Assembly (NCBI RefSeq): GCF_034555375.1
Contig: NZ_CP140706.1
Location: forward strand, 6,520,001 to 6,584,000
Length of the DNA stretch: 64,000 bases
DNA from: Pseudomonas sp. B33.4
GTDB taxonomy: Bacteria; Pseudomonadota; Gammaproteobacteria; Pseudomonadales; Pseudomonadaceae
Direction: 5' to 3'
Numbering within the stretch: position 1 is the stretch's first letter; every line of letters starts with the position of its first letter. The position numbers and the translations under genes are program-made. The notes below the pieces were generated by a model that saw nothing but the letters and a program-made list of their open reading frames with translations, did not search any database and had not been told where the DNA came from. Positions 7,621 to 16,333 of the stretch are shown in pieces.

Positions 7621-8517
7621 ATGAATTCGCTGACACTCCCGGATATCGCCGCGCAATCCGCTCGCCAAGCCTTACCCCTCGAATGGGTGGGTATGCACGG
7701 CATCGCGTTACCCGTTTTATTGGAAGGCCAACGCTTGAGTGCGAAGGCAGATGCGGGAGTGAGTCTGGATGACGGCGAGGCTCGCGGGATTCACATGTCG
7801 CGACTTTATCTAGCCTTGGAGACGCTCGAACAGGAAAGACTTTCCCCTGCTCTTCTGCACCAGGTACTGAACCATTTTCTGGATAGCCACGACGGTTTAT
7901 CCAACTGTGCCTACCTGAACATACACACCGATCTGCTGCTTAAAAGACCCGCGTTGATCAGTCCATTGGCCGGATGGAAGTCCTATCCCGCGACGATTTC
8001 AGCCAGCCTGAAAAACAAGATGTTCCACGTGGAACTCAAAATCGAAGTGCCCTACTCCTCAACTTGCCCCTGCTCCGCAGCTTTGGCGCGCCAGTTGATC
8101 CAGCAGCAATTCATCGACGACTTCGCCAATAAAACTCTTCAGCATGCAGACATTCTGGCTTGGCTCGGCTCAACACAAGGCATCGTCGCCACGCCTCACA
8201 GTCAACGCAGCGCTGCACAATTGCATTTACATCTCGACGAATTCATCGATGAGCTCCCGCTGAGCGTCATCATCAATGACGCCGAAACCGCCCTCGGCAC
8301 TGCCGTGCAAACCGCAGTAAAACGCGCGGACGAGCAAGCCTTTGCCCTGGCGAATGGACAGAACCTGATGTTCTGCGAAGACGCCGCACGCCGGTTGAAT
8401 CTCGCACTTCGCCACACCCCCGGAGTTAATCAATTCCACCTGCGAGTGATCCACGCCGAAAGCCTGCACGCCCACGACGCCGTCGCGGAAAGTCATTGGC
8501 AGCGTGAGCAAGCATGA
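7621..8517 (+). CDS. folE2: GTP cyclohydrolase IB, FolE2
   Basis: Catalyses GTP to 7,8-dihydroneopterin triphosphate, the first step of folate biosynthesis, and can replace zinc-dependent FolE when zinc is scarce because it accepts other metals. The 298-residue T-fold protein has the FolE2 signature EVPYSSTCPCSA with the metal/catalytic Cys149 and Cys151, plus HSQRSAAQLHLHLDE and the C-terminal NQFHLRVIHAESLHAHDA. The ATG at 7621 is preferred to ATG 7609; the frame further upstream reads through the Zur box. Its stop overlaps the ABC ATPase start (ATGA), making it the first gene of a folE2-ABC-gammaCA-pyrC2 run. A parS-like site lies at 8021-8036. Confidence 0.95.
   Translation: MNSLTLPDIAAQSARQALPLEWVGMHGIALPVLLEGQRLSAKADAGVSLDDGEARGIHMSRLYLALETLEQERLSPALLHQVLNHFLDSHDGLSNCAYLNIHTDLLLKRPALISPLAGWKSYPATISASLKNKMFHVELKIEVPYSSTCPCSAALARQLIQQQFIDDFANKTLQHADILAWLGSTQGIVATPHSQRSAAQLHLHLDEFIDELPLSVIINDAETALGTAVQTAVKRADEQAFALANGQNLMFCEDAARRLNLALRHTPGVNQFHLRVIHAESLHAHDAVAESHWQREQA
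8021..8036. other. parS-like ParB binding site (inside folE2)
   Basis: TGTTCCACGTGGAACT contains the perfect 14-bp palindrome GTTCCACGTGGAAC typical of Pseudomonas parS. It encodes FolE2 residues near MFHVELK. ParB binding is inferred. Confidence 0.85.
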
Positions 8518-9182
8518 TCCGTTGCCAATCCCTGAGCTGGGGCGCCCCTGGCCAACCGCTCACCGCCCCCCTGAATCTTGAGCTAGAAAGCGCCAGCCTC
8601 ACGGCAATCGTTGGCGCCAACGGCTGTGGAAAAAGCAGCCTTTTGAAAGTTATCGCCGGGCTGCAAAAACCCTTGTCTGGCAAAGTCTGCCTGAGTGTTC
8701 CACGCCAAAGCGGATTGTCTTTCCTGCCCCAACAACAGCACCTCGATCGCCAGTTCCCTATCAGCCTCGAAGACCTGATCGCCGCCGGTTTCTGGGGACG
8801 TCGACTCTCAACCCGACTGCGCGCACAACGACTGAACGCCGCACTGGAAAACTGGCACTTGAGCGGACTCGAACGGCGCTCGCTCATGGCCCTTTCCGGC
8901 GGCGAATTACAACGCGCCCTGCTCGCTCGTTTGAGCCTGACCGACGCCCCGGTTCTGCTCCTCGACGAACCCCATGCCGCCCTCGATGAACTCGGTCAAC
9001 AATTGCTCTGGCAGCATATCCATGCCTGGCATAACGAAGGACGAACTATCGTCGTGGTCTGCCATGACCTCGTCGCCGTACGCCAACACATCCCGCAAAC
9101 CTTGCTGATCAAAAACCGCGAATGCGTGTACGGCGCCAGCGTCGAACTGATCCAGCAAACCCCTCACATGCAGGTGGCCTGA
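8514..9182 (+). CDS. Metal ABC transporter ATPase (ZnuC-like)
   Basis: ATP-binding subunit of a zinc/manganese-family importer, 222 residues. Walker A GANGCGKS (34-41), Q-loop LPQQQ (71-75), signature LSGGE (127-131), Walker B VLLLDE (147-152), D-loop ALD and switch His184 are all present, so it should be catalytically competent. It overlaps the folE2 stop by four bases and its own stop overlaps the permease start by one base (TGATG). Embedding between folE2 and the gamma-CA gene points to zinc uptake under Zur control. It is probably additional to the housekeeping znuABC, which is not in this window. Confidence 0.9.
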   Translation: MIRCQSLSWGAPGQPLTAPLNLELESASLTAIVGANGCGKSSLLKVIAGLQKPLSGKVCLSVPRQSGLSFLPQQQHLDRQFPISLEDLIAAGFWGRRLSTRLRAQRLNAALENWHLSGLERRSLMALSGGELQRALLARLSLTDAPVLLLDEPHAALDELGQQLLWQHIHAWHNEGRTIVVVCHDLVAVRQHIPQTLLIKNRECVYGASVELIQQTPHMQVA

Positions 9183-10048
9183 TGCTTGCCGTCACCCACT
9201 TCTGGCAACCGTTCAGCGAGTTCGTGTTCATGCGCCGCGCCCTGCTTGGCGGCCTGGTATTGGCGTGCAGCACCGCACCGCTCGGCGTGTTTTTGATCTT
9301 GAGAAGAATGAGCCTGATCGGTGACGCCGTCGCCCACGGCATCCTCCCCGGTGCCGCATTGGGATTCTGGTTTGCCGGTTTGAGTCTGCCTGCCCTCACA
9401 CTCGGCGGCCTGGGCGCCGGTCTGAGCATGGCCGGACTCGCCGCCTGGATCACTCGGCGCACCGGTCTGCGCGAAGACGCCAGCCTCGCTGCGATCTACC
9501 CAATTTCCCTCGCGAGCGGTGTGCTGATTCTCGGCATGGCCGGCAAACGCCTCGACCTGCTTCACCTGCTGTTTGGTTCGGCATTAGCCGTCGATGGCCC
9601 AACCCTCACCGGCATGTTGTGGGTCTCGGGATTCAGCCTGATCGCCATGGCGCTGATCTACAAACCGCTGCTACTCGACACTCTCGACCCACTTTTTCTC
9701 AGAACCGTCAGCCGCCTCGGCCCACTCGCCCACGGCGTATTCCTTACGCTGGTCGTGCTTAATCTGGTGATCGGGTTCCAGGCCATCGGCGCACTGATGG
9801 TCGTCGGACTGATGATGCTCCCCGCCGCTGCCTCACGATTCTGGAGCCGCCAATTACCGATCCTGATTGGCATCGCTGCGGTCATCGGCTGCCTCTCGGT
9901 ATGGTTTGGCTTGTTGCTGTCGTTCTACTACTCGCTGCCCAGCGGCCCGGCCATCGTGCTGGTCGCCGGTATCGGCTATCTGCTGTCAGTGGTGTTCGGG
10001 CCGGTTCACGGCCTACTACGCCGCCCACCGTTGCTCACATCCCAATGA
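9182..10048 (+). CDS. Metal ABC transporter permease (ZnuB/ABC-3 family)
   Basis: Inner-membrane permease of 288 residues with eight to nine hydrophobic helices, typical of the ABC-3 family. Recognisable motifs are GDAVAHGILPGAALGF near the N-terminus and the ALMVVGLMMLPAAASRFW helix. It should dimerise and pair with the ATPase encoded immediately upstream (1-base stop/start overlap) and the binding protein downstream (11-base gap). Start ATG 9182 is fixed by this overlap; the frame upstream lies inside the ATPase gene. Confidence 0.9.
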   Translation: MLAVTHFWQPFSEFVFMRRALLGGLVLACSTAPLGVFLILRRMSLIGDAVAHGILPGAALGFWFAGLSLPALTLGGLGAGLSMAGLAAWITRRTGLREDASLAAIYPISLASGVLILGMAGKRLDLLHLLFGSALAVDGPTLTGMLWVSGFSLIAMALIYKPLLLDTLDPLFLRTVSRLGPLAHGVFLTLVVLNLVIGFQAIGALMVVGLMMLPAAASRFWSRQLPILIGIAAVIGCLSVWFGLLLSFYYSLPSGPAIVLVAGIGYLLSVVFGPVHGLLRRPPLLTSQ

Positions 10049-10059
10049 GGTGTTTCCCG

Positions 10060-10935
10060 ATGCGCGTTCTAGTCGTGTTGTTCAGCCTGATGCTGTCGAT
10101 GTCATTATCGGCGGCGGAAAAATTGCCGGTGGTGACCAGCTTCAGCATTCTCGCCGACATGGTGCATCAGGTCGGCGGCGAACATATCCAGATCACCAAC
10201 ATGGTCGGCCCGGACGCTGACGCACACACCTACGAGCCGACACCGGACGATGCCAAAGCGCTGCTCAGCGCCAAACTGATCATCAAGAACGGCCTCGGTT
10301 TCGAACCGTGGCTGGATCGACTGGTGACCAGTACCGAGACCAAAGCCACGGTTATCAGTGCCAGCCATGGCGTGATTCCCCGTTCACTGGATGAAGACGG
10401 TGAAACCGTTCCCGACCCGCATGCCTGGCACAATCTGGCGAACGCCGAGTTGTACGTCGCCAACATCGCCAAGGCGCTGATCGCTGCCGACCCGGCGAAC
10501 AAGGCCGACTACGAACGCAACAGCAAAACCTATCTGAAGCAGATCTACGCCCTGCTCGCCGAAGCCAAAACCAAACTCGGTTCGCTGCCACCGGGCAACC
10601 GCAAGATCGTCACCAGCCACGATGCTTTTGGGTATCTCGGCCAAGCGTACGGTATCGACTTCATGGCACCGCAGGGATTGTCCACCGAACGTGAACCCTC
10701 CGCCGCCGAAGTCGCAGCACTGATCACCCAGATTCGCCAGGCCAAAGTCAAAGCGGTATTCATGGAAAACATCAAGGACGCCCGCCTGCTCAAACAGATC
10801 GCCGATGAAAGCGGCGCGCGCATCGGAGGCACGTTGTACTCCGACGCGCTCGCCGCCAGCGGCCCTGCCAGCACTTTCACCGGTCTGTTCGAATACAACC
10901 TCAACACCCTTTACAACGCACTGAGCCGACCATGA
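10060..10935 (+). CDS. Periplasmic metal-binding protein of ABC importer (ZnuA-like, cluster A-I)
   Basis: Solute receptor of 291 residues with a signal peptide (1-18, cleaved near LSAAE). Candidate metal ligands are His56 (DAHTYEP), His121 (DPHAWHN), His187 (SHDAFGYL) and Asp262 (YSDAL). A His in the third position favours zinc over manganese. The region before the second ligand (residues 111-119) is a short acidic stretch with no His-rich loop, unlike E. coli ZnuA. GAGG at 10047-10050 sits 9 bases before ATG 10060, which decides the start over ATG 10045. The stop overlaps the gamma-CA start (ATGA). Confidence 0.88.
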   Translation: MRVLVVLFSLMLSMSLSAAEKLPVVTSFSILADMVHQVGGEHIQITNMVGPDADAHTYEPTPDDAKALLSAKLIIKNGLGFEPWLDRLVTSTETKATVISASHGVIPRSLDEDGETVPDPHAWHNLANAELYVANIAKALIAADPANKADYERNSKTYLKQIYALLAEAKTKLGSLPPGNRKIVTSHDAFGYLGQAYGIDFMAPQGLSTEREPSAAEVAALITQIRQAKVKAVFMENIKDARLLKQIADESGARIGGTLYSDALAASGPASTFTGLFEYNLNTLYNALSRP

Positions 10936-11492
10936 TCCGCAAGAATCCTTCAGGTGATTTACCGCAAATCGCCGAGTCGGCCTACGTCGATAAAACCGCG
11001 ATCATCTGCGGCAAAGTGGTGATTGGCGAGAACGTGTTCGTCGGCCCCTACGCGGTGATCCGTGCCGACGAAGTGGACGCCTCGGGCGAGATGGAGCCGA
11101 TCACCATCGGCGCCAATTCGAACATTCAGGACGGCGTGGTGATCCACTCGAAATCCGGTGCAGCGGTGACCATCGGCGAGTTCAGTTCCATCGCCCACCG
11201 CTCGATCGTGCATGGCCCATGCGTGGTCGGCGACCGCGTGTTCATCGGTTTCAACAGCGTGCTGTTCAACTGCATCGTCGGCAACGGTTGCGTGGTGCGG
11301 CACAACTCGGTGGTGGATGGTCGCGATTTGCCGGACGCGTTCTACGTGCCCTCCACCACTCGCATCGGCCCGAACACCGACCTCTCGTTATTCCCGCCGG
11401 TGAGCGTCAGCGCCTCGGAGTTTTCCGAAGATGTGGCACGCACCAACGTCGATCTGGTGCGCGGCTACAAAGCCTTGCAGAACGAGTTCTAA
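10932..11492 (+). CDS. Gamma-class carbonic anhydrase family protein
   Basis: Left-handed beta-helix protein of 186 residues with hexapeptide repeats (I/V-x-x-x-x-x patterns from about residue 20 to 130). Three histidines in the gamma-CA arrangement, His72, His89 and His94, can bind zinc, iron or cobalt at a trimer interface. It corresponds to PA5540 and is translationally coupled to the metal-binding protein upstream. As gamma-CAs can use iron, it may back up zinc-dependent beta-CAs in low zinc; this is inference. Whether it hydrates CO2 cannot be told, since many family members are inactive or act on other substrates. Confidence 0.85.
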   Translation: MIRKNPSGDLPQIAESAYVDKTAIICGKVVIGENVFVGPYAVIRADEVDASGEMEPITIGANSNIQDGVVIHSKSGAAVTIGEFSSIAHRSIVHGPCVVGDRVFIGFNSVLFNCIVGNGCVVRHNSVVDGRDLPDAFYVPSTTRIGPNTDLSLFPPVSVSASEFSEDVARTNVDLVRGYKALQNEF

Positions 11493-11494
11493 CC

Positions 11495-12826
11495 ATGAGC
11501 AGCGTGCTGATTCGCAACGCCAGGCTGGTCAACGAAGGGCGCGAGTTCGATGGCGATCTGTTGGTCAGCAACGGTCGCATCGTCAAAATTGCGCGAAGCA
11601 TTGAAGGAGAAAACGCCACGGTAGAAATCGACGCCAACGGCCAATGGTTACTGCCGGGGATGATCGATGACCAGGTGCATTTTCGTGAACCAGGCGCGCC
11701 GGCCAAGGGCAGCATTCACACTGAGTCGCGTGCGGCAGTTGCCGGTGGCATCACCAGCTTCATGGACATGCCCAACACCAATCCGGCCACCCTCACCCTC
11801 GAAGCCCTGGCGGATAAAAAACGCCGGGCGGCGATCAACTCGGTGGCCAATTACGGCTTTCACTTTGGCGTTAGTCGCGACAATCTCGATACGGTGGCTA
11901 CGCTTAATCCGTGTGAAGTGGCCGGGGTGAAAGTGTTCATGGGGGCATCCACCGGCAACATGCTGGTGGATGATCCGCAGATTCTCGAGCGGCTGTTCGC
12001 CGAGGTCCCGACCATTCTGTTGGCGCACTGCGAACACACGCCGAGCATCGACGCCAACGCGGCCAATCTGAAAGAGCTGTTCGGCGAGCGAGTTCCGCCG
12101 GAAGCTCACCCACTGATCCGCAATGCCGAGGCGTGTTATCGCTCCTCTTCATTGGCGGTGGAACTAGCGAAACGTCATGGCACTCGTCTGCACGTTTTGC
12201 ACCTGACCACGGCGCGTGAACTGGCGTTGTTCGAGGACAAACCGTTGGCGCAGAAACGCATCACCGCTGAGGTGTGTCTGCATCATTTGTTGTTCGATGA
12301 TCGCGACTATCCAAACCTCGGCAACCTGATCAAGTGCAACCCGGCGATCAAGACTCAGAATGATCGCGATGCTTTGCGTGAAGCTTTGAACAGCAATCGG
12401 CTGGACGTTATTGGCAGCGATCATGCGCCGCATACCTGGGAAGAAAAGCAGCGGCCTTACGCGCAGGCGCCGTCGGGATTGCCACTGGTGCAGCATGCGT
12501 TGCCGGCGCTGATGGAGTTGGTGGCAGATAAGGTTTTGCCGGTCACGACGTTAGTGGCGAAGACCAGCCATCGTGTCGCGGATCTGTTTGCGATTCCGGA
12601 TCGTGGTTATTTGCGTGAGGGGTATTGGGCGGATCTGGTGCTGGTTGAGGCGCAGACGCTGGAGGTCGATCGGCAACCGATTCTGTCGCAGTGCGGATGG
12701 ACGCCGTTTGCCGGGCGCAGCTTTCGGCATCGGGTGAGCACGACGTTTGTGTCGGGGCAGATTGCGTGGCGGGAGGGTCGGGTGAATGAGGGGTGTCGGG
12801 GGTTGGCGCTACGATTTATGCGCTGA
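11495..12826 (+). CDS. pyrC2: Dihydroorotase paralogue PyrC2
   Basis: Amidohydrolase of 443 residues assigned to conversion of carbamoyl-aspartate to dihydroorotate in pyrimidine synthesis. Motifs: IDDQVHFREPG (58-67), DMPNTNP, LLAHCEHTP, LHVLHLTTARE and GSDHAPH. In the first metal motif the usual His-x-His reads Gln60-Val-His62, so one canonical zinc ligand is replaced; this is seen directly. It corresponds to PA5541, last gene of the zinc island, 2 bases after gamma-CA. It probably serves as a zinc-sparing substitute for PyrC. ATG 11495 begins the homologous sequence; the longer frame overlaps the upstream gene. Confidence 0.88.
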   Translation: MSSVLIRNARLVNEGREFDGDLLVSNGRIVKIARSIEGENATVEIDANGQWLLPGMIDDQVHFREPGAPAKGSIHTESRAAVAGGITSFMDMPNTNPATLTLEALADKKRRAAINSVANYGFHFGVSRDNLDTVATLNPCEVAGVKVFMGASTGNMLVDDPQILERLFAEVPTILLAHCEHTPSIDANAANLKELFGERVPPEAHPLIRNAEACYRSSSLAVELAKRHGTRLHVLHLTTARELALFEDKPLAQKRITAEVCLHHLLFDDRDYPNLGNLIKCNPAIKTQNDRDALREALNSNRLDVIGSDHAPHTWEEKQRPYAQAPSGLPLVQHALPALMELVADKVLPVTTLVAKTSHRVADLFAIPDRGYLREGYWADLVLVEAQTLEVDRQPILSQCGWTPFAGRSFRHRVSTTFVSGQIAWREGRVNEGCRGLALRFMR

Positions 12827-12839
12827 TTCAAAAAACCCA

Positions 12840-12930
12840 GTAGGAGCTGACGAGTGAAACGAGGCTGCGATCTTTTGATCTTGTTTTTTACAATCAAGAT
12901 CAAAAGATCGCAGCGTGCCGCAGCTCCTAC
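12840..12930. repeat. REP/BIME inverted pair
   Basis: GTAGGAGCTG (12840-12849) pairs with CAGCTCCTAC (12921-12930). Inner arms GGCTGCGATCTTTTGATC and GATCAAAAGATCGCAGC pair across a T-rich centre. It is the same REP family as at 1022-1097 and lies between convergent pyrC2 and the DUF3617 gene, where it can act as a two-way terminator. Confidence 0.85.
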
Positions 12931-12941
12931 AGGAGATACAT

Positions 12942-13460
12942 TTAGGCGCGGGGTTTAACCGCGCCGCAGTCTTGGCCTAGCCAAACTGCACGCGTCTCCA
13001 GACTGCCCTTCTGGTTGATCCCGATCGCATTGAACGTGCCGTTGGCCACGGTGGTGAACTCGCGATCACTGAGGAACGTCGCCACGCCGGTACCCTGCGC
13101 TTTCGGGCAACTGAAGCGGAACTTCCACTGGTTACCGGTGCGATCGGTGATCTGCTGTTTGCAGCCCGATTGCGGGTCGGCCAACGGAATATCGTTGGTC
13201 GCCACCTGCTCTGGCGTCAGGCAGGCGCGGATGCCTTTGCCGCCAATATTGATCCCGTTCTTCTCCAGCGCCGCGCGCTGTTGCGGGGTCATCTGGCCTT
13301 GCAGCTGGCCGAGGATCGATTGCACATCCATCGGCTGATCATCGACCTTGACGTTGCTCGATGTCATTTCCCACAGCCCCGGCTGCAGCATCTGCGCCTG
13401 CGCAACCACCGGCAATGCCAAACCCAAGCCCAGCGCCAAACCCAGCAGACGAACATTCAT
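12942..13460 (-). CDS. DUF3617 periplasmic protein
   Basis: Uncharacterised protein of 172 residues with a Sec signal peptide (1-22, cleavage near AQAQ) and a DUF3617 domain opening with the diagnostic LQPGLWEMTS. Four cysteines (IRAC, SGC, FSC, QDC) can form two disulfides in the periplasm. It stands alone between REP elements and the divergent clsA gene. No function is known to me, and no regulatory site is evident in the 131-base divergent gap. Confidence 0.8.
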   Translation of the reverse strand: MNVRLLGLALGLGLALPVVAQAQMLQPGLWEMTSSNVKVDDQPMDVQSILGQLQGQMTPQQRAALEKNGINIGGKGIRACLTPEQVATNDIPLADPQSGCKQQITDRTGNQWKFRFSCPKAQGTGVATFLSDREFTTVANGTFNAIGINQKGSLETRAVWLGQDCGAVKPRA

Positions 13461-13591
13461 CGAAAAACTCCTGATCAGTAGTGGCCGTTAGACGTCGGCC
13501 GATTGCTTCGGTTCATGCACCAATTAAATAGCGACAATCGCGACAGAACATGGTCTGTTAAGCATTGAATCTTCCGGAGCAAGGCTGCCCC

Positions 13592-15031
13592 ATGGATTAT
13601 TTTGGACCGCACATTTTCGGTTATCTGATTGCCCTGATACACACCCTCGGCTTGATCGCCGCGATTCATGCGGTGCTCACCGTACGCACGGCTCAAGGCT
13701 CGATCGCCTGGGCATTGTCGCTGATCTTCATTCCCTACCTCACGCTTATTCCGTACCTGGTGTTCGGCCGCAGCACGTTTGACGGTTACATCAAGGCGCG
13801 GCGGCAGGCCAATGAACAGATGCGTCAGGCCATCTCCGAACTGAACTGGCGCCCGTGGGTGGAAGAAGCCCTGACCGCGCGCGCCTCGAATGCCTACGCC
13901 TCGTTACGCGCGATGCCCAAACTGGGACGTATGCCTTGTCTGGCGAACAACGAGGTGCAATTGCTGGTAAACGGCACGGCGACGTTCGAGGCGATTTTCC
14001 AGGCCATCGATCAAGCGAAAGAAGCGGTGCTGATCCAGTTCTTCATCATTCACGATGATCGACTCGGCCAACGTCTGCGCGACCTGCTGCTGAAGAAGGC
14101 CGCCGAAGGCGTATCGATTCATCTGCTTTACGACCGCATCGGCAGCCACGCCCTGCCCCACAGCTATGTGCAGACGCTGCGCGATGCTGGCGTCGAGGTG
14201 AAAGCCTTCGCCACGCGCAGCGGCTGGCTCAATCGCTTTCAGGTCAACTTCCGCAACCACCGCAAGATCGTCGTGGTCGATGGCGTGGTGGGATTCGTCG
14301 GCGGGCATAACGTTGGCGATGAATACATGGGCGAGAAACCACCGCTGGCACCGTGGCGCGATACCCATGTGAAGGTGCGCGGCCCGGTGGTCGCGTGCAT
14401 GCAGGAATCCTTTGCCGAAGACTGGTTCTGGGCCGCACGCACGCTGCCGCCGCTGATCCTGCCCGACGAATACCCGGATGACGGCGTGCTCTGCCAACTG
14501 CTGGCCAGCGGCCCGGCCGACGCCTATGAAACCTGTTCACTGTTCTTTGTCGAAGCCATTCACGCGGCAACCGAACGAGTGTGGATCACCAGCCCATATT
14601 TCATCCCCGACGAGGCTGTGTTCGCCGCACTGAGATTGGCGGTGTTGCGCGGCGTCGATGTGCGTCTGCTGCTACCCTCGCGACCCGATCACCGCATCGT
14701 TTACGCCGCTTCCAGCCTCTATGCATTCGAAGCGGTGCGTGCCGGTGTGCGGGTGTTCCGCTACGAACCCGGCTTCCTGCATCAGAAAGTGGTGTTGATC
14801 GACAGCGAAATCAGCGCCATCGGCAGTGCCAATCTGGACAACCGTTCGTTCCGGCTGAATTTCGAAGTGATGCTGCTGACCGTCGACAGTGACTTTGCCG
14901 CCAGTGTGGAAAACATGCTCATTGCGGATTTCGAGCAAGCCTACGAAATCGCCAAAGAAGAAAGCCGGGAAATCCACCGCCTGCAACAGGTTGGCATGCG
15001 GATCGCCCGGCTGATTTCGCCGATTCTTTGA
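13592..15031 (+). CDS. clsA: Cardiolipin synthase (ClsA type)
   Basis: Inner-membrane phospholipase D-family enzyme that joins two phosphatidylglycerols into cardiolipin and glycerol. The 479-residue protein has two N-terminal membrane helices (about 8-30 and 38-58) and two HKD motifs: His223-x-Lys225-x4-Asp230 ([10 protein letters not shown]) and His397-x-Lys399-x4-Asp404 ([10 protein letters not shown]), each followed by GGHN or GSANLDNRS. Length and topology fit bacterial ClsA. The start at 13592 ([12 protein letters not shown]) matches homologues; the nine extra codons upstream do not look coding. It converges on the cfa gene with a 30-base gap. Confidence 0.93.
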   Translation: MDYFGPHIFGYLIALIHTLGLIAAIHAVLTVRTAQGSIAWALSLIFIPYLTLIPYLVFGRSTFDGYIKARRQANEQMRQAISELNWRPWVEEALTARASNAYASLRAMPKLGRMPCLANNEVQLLVNGTATFEAIFQAIDQAKEAVLIQFFIIHDDRLGQRLRDLLLKKAAEGVSIHLLYDRIGSHALPHSYVQTLRDAGVEVKAFATRSGWLNRFQVNFRNHRKIVVVDGVVGFVGGHNVGDEYMGEKPPLAPWRDTHVKVRGPVVACMQESFAEDWFWAARTLPPLILPDEYPDDGVLCQLLASGPADAYETCSLFFVEAIHAATERVWITSPYFIPDEAVFAALRLAVLRGVDVRLLLPSRPDHRIVYAASSLYAFEAVRAGVRVFRYEPGFLHQKVVLIDSEISAIGSANLDNRSFRLNFEVMLLTVDSDFAASVENMLIADFEQAYEIAKEESREIHRLQQVGMRIARLISPIL

Positions 15032-15061
15032 AACCCTCTCCCAAAGGAAGAGAGAAAAGGC

Positions 15062-16249
15062 TCAAGGGTTGTAGATGTCGTCACGGGTCCATGGCAGTTC
15101 ATGGCTGCCATCCGGATGCGCCTTCACCGCGAGGATCTGGTGCAAATTGATCCAGCCCCGGGCAAAAGCGTAAGCACAGCCGGCCAGATACAGGCGCCAG
15201 ATGCGCAGCGCTTGATCCGGCACCAGTTTGCCCGCGGCCTCAAGGTTGTCCTCCAGCCGCTCGCTCCAGTGATCCAGCGTGCGCGCGTAGTGCAGGCGCA
15301 GGCTTTCAACGTCGACAATTTCCAGGCCCGCCTCGCTGATCTCCGCCGAGATCATCGACAAGTGCGGCAACTCGCCGTTGGGGAACACGTACTTCTCAAT
15401 GAAATCCCCGGCACCGCGTCCCACCGGACGGCCATCGGTGTGTTTGGCGGTGATGCCGTGGTTCATCACCAGACCGCCCTCCTTCACCGCGCCGAACAGG
15501 GTTTTACAGTACTCGGCGAGATTGGCGTGGCCGACGTGTTCGAACATGCCGACACTGACCACTTTGTCGAAACGCCCGTCCTGGGGCAGATCTCGATAGT
15601 CGAGCAGTTGCAGTTCGACCTGGTCTTCCAGACCTTCGGCCTTGACCCGCTCACGCGCCAGTTCCAGTTGTTCCTTGCTCAGCGTGATACCAAACACTTT
15701 GGCGCCGAATTCGCGCGCGGCATAACGTGCCAGACCACCCCAGCCGCAGCCGACATCCAGCAGATAGTCGCCAGGCTGCAGACGCAGCTTGCGGCATAAA
15801 TGGCGGAATTTGGCTTGTTGCGCCTGCTCCAGGGTTTCGCTGCCCGTTTCGAAATACGCACAGGAATACGCCATGTCGCTGTCCAGCCAGAGCTGGTAAA
15901 ACGCGTTGGACAAGTCGTAGTGATAGGAGATGGCTTTGGCGTCGGTTTCCTTGTCGTGCAAGGCCCGCACCGGTTGGTTGTCGTCATCGTCACCGAGCAA
16001 GGCATTGCTCAATTCGTCGCAGACCCGGATGACCTCGCTGATCGAGCCCTCCAGTTCCAGTTTGCCTTCAACGAATGCCGCTCCGAGCGCATCAAGGCTT
16101 GGGTGGGTGAACTGGGTGACCATCTGCGGGTCCTTGACCACGATGGTGACGCTGGGCGTCGGCCCCAGATTGAACTCATGGCCGTCCCAGAGTCGCAGGC
16201 GAAGCGGTAGCTGCAGATTCTGTAAGGCCGGTGGAAGTTGCGCAAGCAT
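15062..16249 (-). CDS. cfaB: Cyclopropane-fatty-acyl-phospholipid synthase
   Basis: SAM-dependent enzyme that adds a methylene bridge to unsaturated acyl chains of membrane phospholipids, typically on entry to stationary phase. The 395-residue protein has an N-terminal lipid-binding part, the conserved SYHYDLSNAFYQLWLD and YSCAYF motifs (Cys130), and the SAM site DVGCGWGG at 165-172. Its N-terminus (MLAQLPPALQNLQLP) closely resembles the P. putida cfaB product, hence the symbol. In that species expression is RpoS-dependent; I do not see a clear sigma-S promoter here. Confidence 0.93.
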   Translation of the reverse strand: MLAQLPPALQNLQLPLRLRLWDGHEFNLGPTPSVTIVVKDPQMVTQFTHPSLDALGAAFVEGKLELEGSISEVIRVCDELSNALLGDDDDNQPVRALHDKETDAKAISYHYDLSNAFYQLWLDSDMAYSCAYFETGSETLEQAQQAKFRHLCRKLRLQPGDYLLDVGCGWGGLARYAAREFGAKVFGITLSKEQLELARERVKAEGLEDQVELQLLDYRDLPQDGRFDKVVSVGMFEHVGHANLAEYCKTLFGAVKEGGLVMNHGITAKHTDGRPVGRGAGDFIEKYVFPNGELPHLSMISAEISEAGLEIVDVESLRLHYARTLDHWSERLEDNLEAAGKLVPDQALRIWRLYLAGCAYAFARGWINLHQILAVKAHPDGSHELPWTRDDIYNP

Positions 16250-16333
16250 GGAAAATCCCCCTTGTTTCAGACGTCAGATCTGAGGGTAGACCATCCCGGA
16301 AAAATAGCAGGCTATCGATTTGATTAGCCGTAT

